A DNA stretch of 64,000 nt from Paludibacter sp. (GTDB taxonomy: Bacteria; Bacteroidota; Bacteroidia; Bacteroidales; Paludibacteraceae): contig JANJVQ010000029.1 of assembly GCA_024710005.1 (NCBI GenBank), forward strand, positions 1 to 64,000, read 5' to 3'. Position numbers and translations under genes: made by a program. This document shows positions 34,639-42,924 of this stretch, piece after piece (position 1 is the first letter of the stretch; each line of letters opens with the position of its first letter). The notes beneath the pieces were generated by a model that saw nothing but the letters and a program-made list of their open reading frames with translations, was not told the origin of the DNA and did not search any database.

Positions 34639-35667
34639 ATGGACATCAAGAATTTACTAAGAAAAAATATCGCGGAATTGCAACCTTATTCCTGTGCAAG
34701 GGATGAGTTCAAGGGAGAGGCATCGGTGTATTTAGATGCAAACGAAAATCCATACAATGCTCCGTATAACCGCTACCCCGATCCTTTGCAATGGAAAGTC
34801 AAGGAAGCTATATCTGAAATTAAGCATGTTCCGGCGACCAATATCTTTTTAGGCAACGGCAGCGACGAACCGATAGATTTACTCTACCGTGCGTTTTGCG
34901 AACCCCGCATCGACAATGTAGTGGCCATTGAGCCGACCTACGGTATGTATAAGGTTTGTGCCAACATCAACGACATTGAATACCGCAAGGTTTTGTTAAA
35001 CAACTCTTTTGACTTTTCTGCGGACGAGATGTTGCAGACTGCTGATGAGAAAACGAAACTCATGTGGCTGTGTTCACCCAATAACCCAACCGGCAACAGT
35101 CTGAATCAGGATGAAATCGCGAAGCTACTCAAAAACTTTATGGGTATTGTTGTTGTTGACGAAGCCTATATCGATTTTTCATCCCAACCCGGTTTTGCTA
35201 CAAAGCTTCATGAATTTCCAAATTTAGTCATCCTGCAAACATTCTCAAAAGCCTGGGGCAGTGCAGCAATTCGTCTCGGCATGGCTTTCGCTTCCGTGGA
35301 AATTGTACAGGTACTGAATAAAATCAAATATCCGTATAACATCAATATCCTGACACAGAAACAAGCTTTGAAAGCCCTGCAGGAAAAAGAACAGGTCAGC
35401 AATTGGGTACAAGCACTGATTTCGGAAAGAGCCTGGCTGACAGATGAACTTCAGAAACTGGATATCATCAAACACATCTACCCTACTGATGCCAATTTTG
35501 TGCTGGTGAAAGTCGATGATGCCAATGCGGTATATCAATATCTGGTCAATAAAAGCATCATCGTACGAAACCGCAACACGGTATCTTTATGCTTAGGTTG
35601 CATCCGGATTACAGTTGGAACAAGGGAAGAAAATGAGGTACTGATTAAGAATCTGAAAGGGTTTTAA
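34639..35667 (+). CDS. hisC: Histidinol-phosphate aminotransferase
   Basis: A 342-residue class I/II PLP enzyme converting imidazole-acetol phosphate to histidinol phosphate. [10 protein letters not shown] is the typical opening. [10 protein letters not shown], the SPNNPTGN loop (about 146-153) and VVDEAYIDF precede the PLP lysine K204 in [14 protein letters not shown]. An arginine in the final [10 protein letters not shown] binds the substrate carboxylate or phosphate. It forms a transcriptional unit with hisD. Confidence 0.96.
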   Translation: MDIKNLLRKNIAELQPYSCARDEFKGEASVYLDANENPYNAPYNRYPDPLQWKVKEAISEIKHVPATNIFLGNGSDEPIDLLYRAFCEPRIDNVVAIEPTYGMYKVCANINDIEYRKVLLNNSFDFSADEMLQTADEKTKLMWLCSPNNPTGNSLNQDEIAKLLKNFMGIVVVDEAYIDFSSQPGFATKLHEFPNLVILQTFSKAWGSAAIRLGMAFASVEIVQVLNKIKYPYNINILTQKQALKALQEKEQVSNWVQALISERAWLTDELQKLDIIKHIYPTDANFVLVKVDDANAVYQYLVNKSIIVRNRNTVSLCLGCIRITVGTREENEVLIKNLKGF

Positions 35668-35679
35668 ATTCTTTTTTCA

Positions 35680-35710
35680 ACCATATAAGTCATAGAAGTT
35701 ACATATAAGC
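35680..35710. repeat. Short intergenic repeat of the ATATAAG family
   Basis: ACCATATAAGTCATAGAAG and TTACATATAAGC follow one another directly after the hisC stop. Nearly the same string occurs at 41076-41106 and a related one at 13258-13289. Confidence 0.65.
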
Positions 35711-35717
35711 ATGTTGG

Positions 35718-35821
35718 TTTTACAGAAAAGTCACAGGTTAAATTTTAAAATCCGCAAACTCGCCTTTTCAAGGCTCAAACAGCGCGTCTCTTAAAATTTA
35801 ACCTGTGACTTTTCTGTAAAA
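35718..35821. repeat. Perfect 31-bp inverted repeat between hisC and the TonB receptor gene
   Basis: Bases 35718-35748 are the exact reverse complement of 35791-35821 (31 of 31). The arm contains TACAGAAAAGTCACAGG and TTAAATTTTAA. The 42-base spacer holds a second small stem (GCCTT, AAGGC). The structure fills the junction of two convergent genes and ends 11 bp from the TonB receptor stop, so a two-way terminator role is plausible. Its arms differ in sequence from those at 1854-1980. Confidence 0.92.
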
Positions 35822-35831
35822 AACCAGTTTC

Positions 35832-38162
35832 TTACAAGTTCAGTCTCAATCCTGCATAGAACGAACGAGGTAAAGACGGACCATACATATATCCTGCATC
35901 ACGGGTTTCTCCGGTATCAAAATCCTGCTGAAAACTATTGAAGATATTCTGAATACCACCATTCAGCTGTAACTTTGCACCTTTACTTAATTTGAAATCG
36001 TAGGATAGCTTTAATCCCAAATCAAAGAAATCTGGCGTCCAGACTTCTGTATCATCATCAACTTCAACACCATAATGCTGAACAAGCATGCTCCCTGTGT
36101 AAGTCCCCGACAAAGCAACTGTCATTTGTTTCAACGGGTTATAGGAGGTCGTCAGATATCCGTACAGGTTGGGGGAACGGAACATCTCCCGACGGGGTGC
36201 CAGATTTGGGTTTTCGCTCCAGCTTTCCGCCTCTTTGTATAAACTTTGCTGAATGGTAAAGCCGGCCTGTATATTTGTTTTGACAGATGGAATAACCTTC
36301 CCCTCAATATTAATTCCTTTCACTACAGCTCCTGAACCGTTTTTACGCATCAACTGAGTCTGACCGGTGGCATCCACTCCCGCTTCTTCGAGGTAAAACA
36401 CATCATCTATTTCTGTGTAAAAGCCTTCAACAAGCAGGTTAGTCTGTACTTTTCCAAAATTCCTATAGAAATCAGCCGAAACACTGTAACTCCTTGAATG
36501 TTCCGGCTTCAATTCAGGGTCAAGCACAATAATCTGCACAACACCTCCCACAGCCGTCAGGTGCAGGTCTTCATCGAAAGCCTGAGGCGCACGAAAACCT
36601 TCGGCATAACTGGCACGAAAATTCACCCACTCTTTGGGATTGTAACGGAGGTTCACCCTCGGACTAAAAATAGGCTTCTCAATTAGGTTGTGTTTGTCAT
36701 AACGCAACCCCATCAGCAAACTTAACGCTTTGTTCTTCCATTCGTTCTGAAGGAAAATGCTTTTAATATTCATTTCCTGATTGATCTGACGTTCATAAGC
36801 CAATTGTTCATCTGTCAGTTTATTGTAGTTATACTCTGTGCCAACAGTAAAATCAGAAGGCATAAACAACAGTTTGTCAAACGAATACGCATACTGCGCA
36901 CCGGCCACCCAGGAAAGATCGTTGGTCAAACCGTACGCATTCGGATCCTGACCGGCGCCATAATAACTGTCTCTTTTTATTTTTTGCGCAGAGGAAAACA
37001 GGTTCAACCGGTGTTTGTAATCAGGTGTAAAAAAATCCCATTTTACCCCTCCGGTATTGATGTTGTGATCAGTTTGTTCGGTAATATCCGCCTGATGAGC
37101 AGGCAAATGTAATTTGTTACCACCCCGACGAAATTCGCTCAGGTTATGATATTCAGCGGTTAGTTTACTTTGATCTCCGGTTTTAAAGTAGGAACGGAAA
37201 CCGATGTTTCTGGCAGTTATCAATCCTATTTCCGTAAAACCATCTCCGTTGGCATCCCATCCTTCCCGCTGACGGGAAGAACCGTAAATACTTACCCCGG
37301 TACGATAATCATCAGCAACCAGCGCGGCATTCACCGAAGTGTTGATATCCGCAGAAGTTCCACCGATGAACATGGTTGAATTGCTCACGGTCAGACTGCT
37401 ACTCAAGGGTTCTTTGGTGATGATATTGATAGTTCCCGCGATGGCATTGGAACCAAACAAGGCTGAACCACCGCCACGAACCACTTCCACACGGTCGATC
37501 ATATTGGCCGGAATCTGCTCGATGCCGTACACGCCGGCCAAAGCACTGAAAATAGGACGACTATCAATCAGAATTTGAGAATACGGACCTTCGAGTCCGT
37601 TGATTCTGACTTGTTGAAAACCACAGTTCTGACAGTTATTTTCAACACGAAGTCCGGGCTGAAAATTCAATCCCTGAGCCAGACAAACCGAGTTGGTGTT
37701 CTCTAACAATTTAGCTGTTACCACGTTCACGATGCTGGGGGCTTCTCTTCTTCTGGTCTCGTTTCGGTTTGCCGATACAACGATATTATCGAGCATCACG
37801 GCATCTTCTTCCATTTCGAAATTCAACTCGATGGATTTTCCGCTTTCTAATTTAACCCTGGCTTCTTTCGTTTTATAACCAACTCCCGATGCAACAACCG
37901 TCAGCTCATCAGCCGGCAGATTACGCAGATTAAAATGTCCGGTAGCATCTGTTGCTGTACCTAGGGTGCTGCCTTTTACTCTGATGGTAATAAAACTAAT
38001 GTGCTCAGAGGTGTTTTTATCGACTGCATGCCCAAAAACATTGGCATCGGTCTTTCTGACACGGGCGGTAACATTCTCAATCGATTCTTCTGCAATATAC
38101 TGTGTCTGTGCATATAATACAACAGAACAAAACAACAGGGCAATAAATACTTTAAGCTTCAT
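35832..38162 (-). CDS. TonB-dependent outer-membrane receptor with CxxC in the plug
   Basis: A 776-residue receptor: signal peptide (about 1-19), a CarboxypepD_reg-like beta domain (about 40-115), a plug (about 135-255) and a 22-strand-type barrel ending in SFYAGLRLNL. The plug contains ENNCQNCGFQQVRINGLEG with C177 and C180, and C160 slightly before. This cysteine-bearing plug is known in a set of Bacteroidetes receptors thought to take up metals or metal chelates; the ligand is not determined here. It is not followed by a SusD gene, so it is not a glycan (SusCD) system. A His-rich small membrane protein is encoded 100 bp upstream on the same strand. Confidence 0.88.
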   Translation of the reverse strand: MKLKVFIALLFCSVVLYAQTQYIAEESIENVTARVRKTDANVFGHAVDKNTSEHISFITIRVKGSTLGTATDATGHFNLRNLPADELTVVASGVGYKTKEARVKLESGKSIELNFEMEEDAVMLDNIVVSANRNETRRREAPSIVNVVTAKLLENTNSVCLAQGLNFQPGLRVENNCQNCGFQQVRINGLEGPYSQILIDSRPIFSALAGVYGIEQIPANMIDRVEVVRGGGSALFGSNAIAGTINIITKEPLSSSLTVSNSTMFIGGTSADINTSVNAALVADDYRTGVSIYGSSRQREGWDANGDGFTEIGLITARNIGFRSYFKTGDQSKLTAEYHNLSEFRRGGNKLHLPAHQADITEQTDHNINTGGVKWDFFTPDYKHRLNLFSSAQKIKRDSYYGAGQDPNAYGLTNDLSWVAGAQYAYSFDKLLFMPSDFTVGTEYNYNKLTDEQLAYERQINQEMNIKSIFLQNEWKNKALSLLMGLRYDKHNLIEKPIFSPRVNLRYNPKEWVNFRASYAEGFRAPQAFDEDLHLTAVGGVVQIIVLDPELKPEHSRSYSVSADFYRNFGKVQTNLLVEGFYTEIDDVFYLEEAGVDATGQTQLMRKNGSGAVVKGINIEGKVIPSVKTNIQAGFTIQQSLYKEAESWSENPNLAPRREMFRSPNLYGYLTTSYNPLKQMTVALSGTYTGSMLVQHYGVEVDDDTEVWTPDFFDLGLKLSYDFKLSKGAKLQLNGGIQNIFNSFQQDFDTGETRDAGYMYGPSLPRSFYAGLRLNL

Positions 38163-38262
38163 TTATATAAAGATTTTCTGAATAAATACACTATAATAGC
38201 TGACCGAAAAGGATATTCCGGTTAAACAAGACACAAAACTGTATCTTCAAACGAATGTAAAT

Positions 38263-38604
38263 TCAGACTTGGGGAGGTGGACGGGAAAAACAGGAAGTAA
38301 GAAAAGCGACTGTTCTGACATGTTGATTACGGGTAGCTGTAAAGATCGCGCTCAATTCAAATACAGCCAAAAGTGAAAGACCCAGAACAATCAATCCAAC
38401 AATAAAACCAGATAATTTATCGATTAACTGAAAAGACGCTGTATTATGCTGGTGATTAGACTCTGAAGAAAATGGATGAGAGTGAACAATCAGGCGATTA
38501 TTATCATCAACATGGACGTGTTTGAAAAAATTAGTGGACGCAAAATAAAAGACAAATAATATTGTCAGCAGATAACCCGAAATTTGTCTTTTATTGTTTT
38601 GCAT
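38263..38604 (-). CDS. Small His-rich membrane protein upstream of the TonB receptor
   Basis: A 113-residue protein of no named family. Two hydrophobic helices (about 8-26 and 66-88) flank a loop with histidines at 29, 31, 41, 43, 51 and 53 (KHVHVDD, VHSHPF, NHQHN). The tail carries H95, C105 and a PPP. Such paired HxH motifs suggest divalent-metal binding. It has a strong promoter and probably shares a transcript with the receptor gene. Together they may form a metal import unit; this is inference. Confidence 0.7.
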   Translation of the reverse strand: MQNNKRQISGYLLTILFVFYFASTNFFKHVHVDDNNRLIVHSHPFSSESNHQHNTASFQLIDKLSGFIVGLIVLGLSLLAVFELSAIFTATRNQHVRTVAFLTSCFSRPPPQV

Positions 38605-38671
38605 TTCGCAAAAAAAATAAATGGATAATTGATTGATGTGGTTGTATTTTTATACCGCCAGAAAAACAACA

Positions 38672-38703
38672 CAAAGATACGGTGGGAATTTAATTCCAAC
38701 AAA
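38672..38703 (-). promoter_or_regulatory. Strong promoter of the His-rich protein / TonB receptor unit
   Basis: Minus-strand TTTG (38700-38703) and TATCTTTG (38672-38679) are 20 bases apart, a full match to the Bacteroidetes consensus. The leader of about 65 nt before the start at 38604 leaves space for an operator, but no clear palindrome was seen. Confidence 0.8.
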
Positions 38704-38749
38704 TGAAAAGCATCCCTATTTTTAGGTATTTTTATGCAAAAGAAGATCT

Positions 38750-39685
38750 TTACCTCAGCCCTCTCAGGAATGATCCTGCATCCATCCGCTTTTTCCCGGG
38801 CGCCTGGATTTCTGTCAGGTTGATGAAGCCATCTTTCAGGGCAATTCTCAGGAATTTCTTTCCATCGGTATGAACAGAACCGGGTTCAAACTTGTGATTG
38901 GCATATTCCTTTTCAGTCTTAAAAACTTTGCATACCATTGGTTCAGAGAAACCAGGAAGCTGGATTTCCGTCCACGCAGCCGGATATGGCGACAAGCCCC
39001 GCACCAGATTATATACCTCTTCGACAGATTTAGATAAATCAATCCGGCAATTGTCTTTAAAGAGCTTTGGAGCTGATTTTAACGCGACATCACCCGTTAC
39101 GAAAACCGATTGGTCTATGGCATCTGCCTTACCTTCAGCAATCAAATCAACCGTCTTTTTTACCATTTGCGCACCCAACACCATCAGTTTATCATGTACT
39201 ACCCCCGCATTATCTTCATCGGCAATGCTGATTTTCTCCTGCAGGATGATTTTACCGGTATCAATTTCGTGGGTCAGGAAAAAAGTGGTTGCGCCGGTTT
39301 CTTTTTCCCCATTGATAATTGCCCAGTTGATGGGAGCAGCACCCCGATATTGAGGTAACAGAGACGCATGCAGATTAAATGTTCCGAATCGGGGCATATT
39401 CCAAACCACTTCCGGCAACATACGGAAAGCCACGACAATCTGCAGGTCAGCTTTTAAAGCACGAAGTTCCTGCAAGAACAACTCATCTTTCAGTTTTTCC
39501 GGCTGCAATAAGGGTAAGTTTTGCTCAAGGGCATATTGTTTCACCGCCGAGAACTGAATTTTATGTCCACGACCAGCCGGTTTATCTGGCATTGTCACCA
39601 CACCCACCACCTGATAGTTATTTTCCACCAGTATCTTGAGGCTCTCAACCGCAAAATCGGGTGTTCCCATAAAAACAATACGCAT
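38750..39685 (-). CDS. fmt: Methionyl-tRNA formyltransferase
   Basis: Formylates initiator Met-tRNA using 10-formyl-tetrahydrofolate. MRIVFMGTPDFAVESLK is the typical start and fixes the ATG at 39685. FNLHASLLPQYRGAAPINWA carries the catalytic Asn-His pair and the SLLP motif, and the following EIDTGKIIL the catalytic Asp. Length 311. Two earlier in-frame ATGs (39709 and 39718) would run into the upstream gene. It follows the glycosyltransferase gene closely. Confidence 0.95.
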   Translation of the reverse strand: MRIVFMGTPDFAVESLKILVENNYQVVGVVTMPDKPAGRGHKIQFSAVKQYALEQNLPLLQPEKLKDELFLQELRALKADLQIVVAFRMLPEVVWNMPRFGTFNLHASLLPQYRGAAPINWAIINGEKETGATTFFLTHEIDTGKIILQEKISIADEDNAGVVHDKLMVLGAQMVKKTVDLIAEGKADAIDQSVFVTGDVALKSAPKLFKDNCRIDLSKSVEEVYNLVRGLSPYPAAWTEIQLPGFSEPMVCKVFKTEKEYANHKFEPGSVHTDGKKFLRIALKDGFINLTEIQAPGKKRMDAGSFLRGLR

Positions 39686-39708
39686 CTTATCTGAAATTTG
39701 AGCATTCA

Positions 39709-40890
39709 TTACTTCCAACTGATGTATTTGGCCTTACTACCCATTCTTCCGAATGTCATGATATGGGCATTGATAACAGGCAATATAATATCGAACAACA
39801 ACAATGTCAGCACATATTTTCTACCTCCGAAATACAGGGATGTTTTATTGATGATAAACAACTGTAAAACAAACCGGACAATAAACAACAAAGCAGTTGC
39901 ACCCAACAACAACCAGTTTACCGACCATGCTGACAATACAATCAGTGCTATAAACGATAAATAAAACAGTCCCCGAACGAGTGGCTCAACTACCAGCGAA
40001 ATTTTACTTTTTTCCCGGTAATAGGTTGAAACCGACAAATGTCTTTCTTTCTGAAAATACCAGTTACGAAAATTCTTTTTCGGGTTCGACCAGGTAATAC
40101 TCTCTACCGACGTTTCAATACGGGTATTTTCCTTTGTTGCAGCATGATTCACCATCAGATCATCATCGCCTGAACGCAGGTGAAGTGTCGAAGCAAAACC
40201 ATTCTGACGAAAGAAGACATCTTTTTTATACGCCAGGTTACGTCCCACCCCCATATAGGGATTACCCGCTTTTGCAAATCCCAGATACTGGAGCGCATTG
40301 AATAAGGTATCGTAAGTAATCAGTCTGTTGATAAACCCTTTCTCCTGTAAATAAGCTCCGTAACCAAGCACAAATTCAGTTTTAGGAGTAAAATTCCGGG
40401 CCATCGAAGCAATCCAGTTCTTACTTTCAGGCAGGCAGTCGGCATCGGTGAACAACAACCAATCGTTTTTAGCTGCTTTGATTCCCAGGGTGAGAGCAAG
40501 TTTTTTGGTACTCAGGTTTTTAGCTCCATCGGGAACAAAAGTCGAACGTAGATGCGGATAAATCTTCTTAAGGTCACGTAACAAGATCTCAGTCATTTCA
40601 TCTTCACCATCGTTAACCACAATCACCTCATAATCCGGGTAATTTTGCGACAACACTTCAGGCAAAAACTTTTTCAGGTTTTCCAGTTCGTCTTTGGCAC
40701 AGATAATTACCGATACCGGCAACTGTTCCCGTTGAAAATCCAGCTTACCTTCTTTGGCTTTTTTATTGTTTCGAATAACAATCCGGATATGAGTGAGGTA
40801 ATAATACACCTGATATATAAAAGTCAGCAACAACACACCGAAAATGATTAATTCAGTGAGTGAAAATTCAAAGCCCAATAAATATAACAT
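39709..40890 (-). CDS. Family 2 glycosyltransferase, membrane-bound
   Basis: About 393 residues. An N-terminal membrane helix (about 8-30) is followed by a GT-A domain: LPVSVIICAKDELENLKKF, VIVVNDGEDEMTEI and the metal-binding FTDADCLPES. A late motif resembling QxxRW reads FQKERHLS. Three hydrophobic helices form the C-terminus. It resembles processive or lipid-linked transferases of envelope polysaccharide synthesis; donor and acceptor are unknown. A start at 40920 adds ten residues and is also possible; both lie downstream of the promoter at 40944. Confidence 0.85.
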   Translation of the reverse strand: MLYLLGFEFSLTELIIFGVLLLTFIYQVYYYLTHIRIVIRNNKKAKEGKLDFQREQLPVSVIICAKDELENLKKFLPEVLSQNYPDYEVIVVNDGEDEMTEILLRDLKKIYPHLRSTFVPDGAKNLSTKKLALTLGIKAAKNDWLLFTDADCLPESKNWIASMARNFTPKTEFVLGYGAYLQEKGFINRLITYDTLFNALQYLGFAKAGNPYMGVGRNLAYKKDVFFRQNGFASTLHLRSGDDDLMVNHAATKENTRIETSVESITWSNPKKNFRNWYFQKERHLSVSTYYREKSKISLVVEPLVRGLFYLSFIALIVLSAWSVNWLLLGATALLFIVRFVLQLFIINKTSLYFGGRKYVLTLLLFDIILPVINAHIMTFGRMGSKAKYISWK

Positions 40891-40943
40891 ATAGCAAATA
40901 TTTTCCGTTTTCAGACCCAAATCAGAGGAATAAAAAATCCATG

Positions 40944-40951
40944 CAAATTTA
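40944..40951 (-). promoter_or_regulatory. -7 promoter element of the glycosyltransferase-fmt unit
   Basis: Minus-strand TAAATTTG followed by CAT fits the consensus. It ends 24 bases before the ATG at 40920 or 54 before that at 40890. Confidence 0.52.
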
Positions 40952-40981
40952 GCATTTATTTTGCAGAATATAATACTTTAG

Positions 40982-41148
40982 AAACCACAAAAGGCACAAA
41001 AGAAAGACTCAGGAAACACAAAAGGAAATTTTAAACCACATTTGAAACATTAGTTTAAACTTTTAAATCTTTAAAACCATATAAGCCATATAAGTTACAT
41101 TTAAGCTATTAGTTATTCGTTATTCGCTCTTTTGTCCTTTTGTGGTTT
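40982..41148. repeat. Intergenic element bounded by inverted repeats
   Basis: The left end (40982-41003, AAACCACAAAAGGCACAAAAG plus A) is the reverse complement of the right end (41128-41148), apart from one extra C. Inside lie another CACAAAAGG copy, an ATATAAG-family repeat (41076-41106) and AGTTATTCGTTATTCG, which is the complement of the GAATAG-type unit seen near 34555 and 57630. Three repeat families therefore meet in one 167-bp gap between two minus-strand genes. No coding potential was recognised. Confidence 0.78.
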
Positions 41149-41161
41149 AACGTAAACGTGC

Positions 41162-42097
41162 TCATTCAAACTTAAAATAAGGTTTAATTTTAATTAACAC
41201 CGAATCATTCAACTCCGAAAGACCTTTAAAATCAGCTAAACCTGTTAATTTACCTTTTTTTCTGCGCAATTCGTAAATTTGTCTGGCCTGGTAGAAATTC
41301 AGGTAAGGATGTGCTCTGAGTTTGTCAACCGAAGCTGTATTGACATTGATTTGATTTACCAACGTTGGATTGACGGTACAAAAAGGCTTGATTTTCGCAA
41401 AGTTTTCAGGTGTCATACCATAAACTTCACGGAGTTGTTCCACACAGGTAAAACCACCTGTCTGTTGCCGGAAACGAATGATGGAACGGGCATAACCCTT
41501 ACCAATTCCTTTAACTTGCATCAATCCGGCTGTGTCGGCTGAATTCAACTCCACGATGGTAACTACTTTATCTTTGTCATCATGCGCAGCGTTAACATCA
41601 GCAGTCCCGAGATTTCCGGATGACAGGGAGATATAGGGTTCGAGTTCCCGGTATTTTTCCTCCGAAACACCATAAACCCGTGAAAACGATTCTTTGTCCC
41701 TAAACCGTCCTCCTTTTCCCCTGTACTTTATTATATTGGCTGCAACATAAGGCTTTAACCCAAGATCAGTAAAACCGGCTGAATCCAACACATTCGGATC
41801 AAAGGGGAATAACATGCAGGGTTCTTCTTTATTTTTTTCTTTGTAGAAAGAATTATATTTTCTCTCAAGTGATTCGAAACGCTGTTTTTCTCTCAAGCTA
41901 TCTAATGACACAAGAGATTTTTTAAAATCTTCAAACTCTGTGATATCGGCAGAATCTGCAACAAACGAAAAATCGTCTGAGCAACGGGGAAGATAATAAT
42001 TGGTGATGGAAGAAATCACTATCAAAAAAACAAGCAAAATAATTCCGGCACGTTGAGAGCCGGAGAAGAAGAAAAGATCTTTCCACATGATAAACAA
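41162..42097 (-). CDS. ComEA-like helix-hairpin-helix protein with membrane anchor
   Basis: 311 residues. One membrane helix near the N-terminus (about 17-36), a charged linker, and then three helix-hairpin-helix units. They contain LKPYVAANIIKYRGKGGRF, QVKGIGKGYARSIIRFRQQT and LNFYQARQIYELRRKKGKL. These domains bind DNA without sequence preference. ComEA of competent bacteria has one such unit with a membrane anchor. A role in DNA uptake is possible, and comM is also in this window, but the comEC channel gene is not here. The start may be M4 at 42088. Confidence 0.82.
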   Translation of the reverse strand: MFIMWKDLFFFSGSQRAGIILLVFLIVISSITNYYLPRCSDDFSFVADSADITEFEDFKKSLVSLDSLREKQRFESLERKYNSFYKEKNKEEPCMLFPFDPNVLDSAGFTDLGLKPYVAANIIKYRGKGGRFRDKESFSRVYGVSEEKYRELEPYISLSSGNLGTADVNAAHDDKDKVVTIVELNSADTAGLMQVKGIGKGYARSIIRFRQQTGGFTCVEQLREVYGMTPENFAKIKPFCTVNPTLVNQINVNTASVDKLRAHPYLNFYQARQIYELRRKKGKLTGLADFKGLSELNDSVLIKIKPYFKFE

Positions 42098-42139
42098 ACA
42101 ATAAACTGGTTAAAACAAACGCTTAGAGAAAATCAAAGT

Positions 42140-42445
42140 TTACACTTCATAATCCACGCAAGCGCGGGATATTTTTACTTTTCCGATATAGGCTGCCACT
42201 CTTTTATGCTCCGGATGTACCTGATAAGCATCCAGGTCAGCCATAGAATCAAATTCAGTATACAAGGATAAATCAAAGTTACCTACAGGAGCTTCCGGGT
42301 GATTAATTCCCACCTCTATTTTACGCAACTGAGGAACTAAATTGATGAGATTTTCCAACTCCTTTTTTATGTATTGCATGATCTCAGCTTTATTTTTACC
42401 TTCTGCTTCATCAACAATACAAAAAAACACAATATGCTTAATCAT
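42140..42445 (-). CDS. Dabb-family (stress-responsive A/B barrel) protein
   Basis: A 101-residue protein with the Dabb ferredoxin-like fold. MIKHIVFFCI at the start, NLINLVPQLRKIEVGIN and DLSLYTEFDSMADLDAYQ are typical, and the closing HPEHKRVAAYIGKV is the most conserved part. Members form dimeric barrels with varied or unknown roles. It lies 42 bp upstream of the HhH protein gene on the same strand. Confidence 0.85.
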   Translation of the reverse strand: MIKHIVFFCIVDEAEGKNKAEIMQYIKKELENLINLVPQLRKIEVGINHPEAPVGNFDLSLYTEFDSMADLDAYQVHPEHKRVAAYIGKVKISRACVDYEV

Positions 42446-42478
42446 TGAATTAACTATTTAATTGTTAACTAATATCTG

Positions 42479-42505
42479 TTTTTCCGTTTTCCGCTGTTCA
42501 CTACT
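42479..42505. repeat. Copy of the CGGAAAACGG repeat at a gene's stop codon
   Basis: On the minus strand, TAGTGAACAGCGGAAAACGG and more A's begin at the stop codon (TAG, 42501-42503) of the small secreted protein gene. The string combines the GTGAA and CGGAAAACGG units of the family described at 1854, 34529 and 57583. The repeat thus begins exactly at the end of the gene, as at hisD. Confidence 0.7.
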
Positions 42506-42878
42506 TACAGCTCACCTTATAACTCTTGTTATTCACCCTTAAAAAATAAATACCCTCTCCTGTAGGAATAAAGAATCGACCAGAAACCAGTTCACCACTC
42601 CAAAGTAACTGTCCGGTTAATGCGAATAACCTGACATTGTTATTCGGCCTCGGAAAATACATGTAAATACCGGCAGAGGTAGTATAGTAACTAAAACCTT
42701 CAGCAGAAATAATTTGTTGACTCGTTGCAGACGATCGTTCAGAATCAGTTCTGGAAAATTCGCCTGCACCTTCAATCCTGATGACTGACGGTCTGTTCTG
42801 ATCTTGCTGGGCAGGTAATTCAGCAAGAAATGAGAACATCACAACGATTAAAAATAATATGTAAAGTCTTTTACACAT
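42501..42878 (-). CDS. Small secreted protein with a type IX sorting-like C-terminus
   Basis: 125 residues with a signal peptide (about 1-23, ending LPAQ) and no named domain in the middle. The last 45 residues (VRLFALTGQLLWSGE, FFIPTGEGIYFLRV, NNKSYKVSCK) resemble the type A C-terminal sorting domain recognised by the type IX system: a strand, Gly, strand, GxYxxxV and a basic ending. The protein is thus almost only a sorting signal. It ends with Cys-Lys, which is unusual for that domain. Possible follower gene of nadB, 46 bp downstream. Confidence 0.6.
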   Translation of the reverse strand: MCKRLYILFLIVVMFSFLAELPAQQDQNRPSVIRIEGAGEFSRTDSERSSATSQQIISAEGFSYYTTSAGIYMYFPRPNNNVRLFALTGQLLWSGELVSGRFFIPTGEGIYFLRVNNKSYKVSCK

Positions 42879-42924
42879 GTTGAATAGATAAAATAATTTT
42901 CAATATTAATAACGCATAACGTGT

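Noticed and set aside
35832-38162. TonB receptor as part of a SusCD polysaccharide locus
   Set aside because: No SusD-type gene, glycoside hydrolase or sensor is adjacent, and the plug with CxxC is of another receptor class.
41162-42097. HhH protein as proof of a competence system
   Set aside because: comM is present, but comEC and other uptake genes are not in the window; HhH repeats alone are not sufficient.
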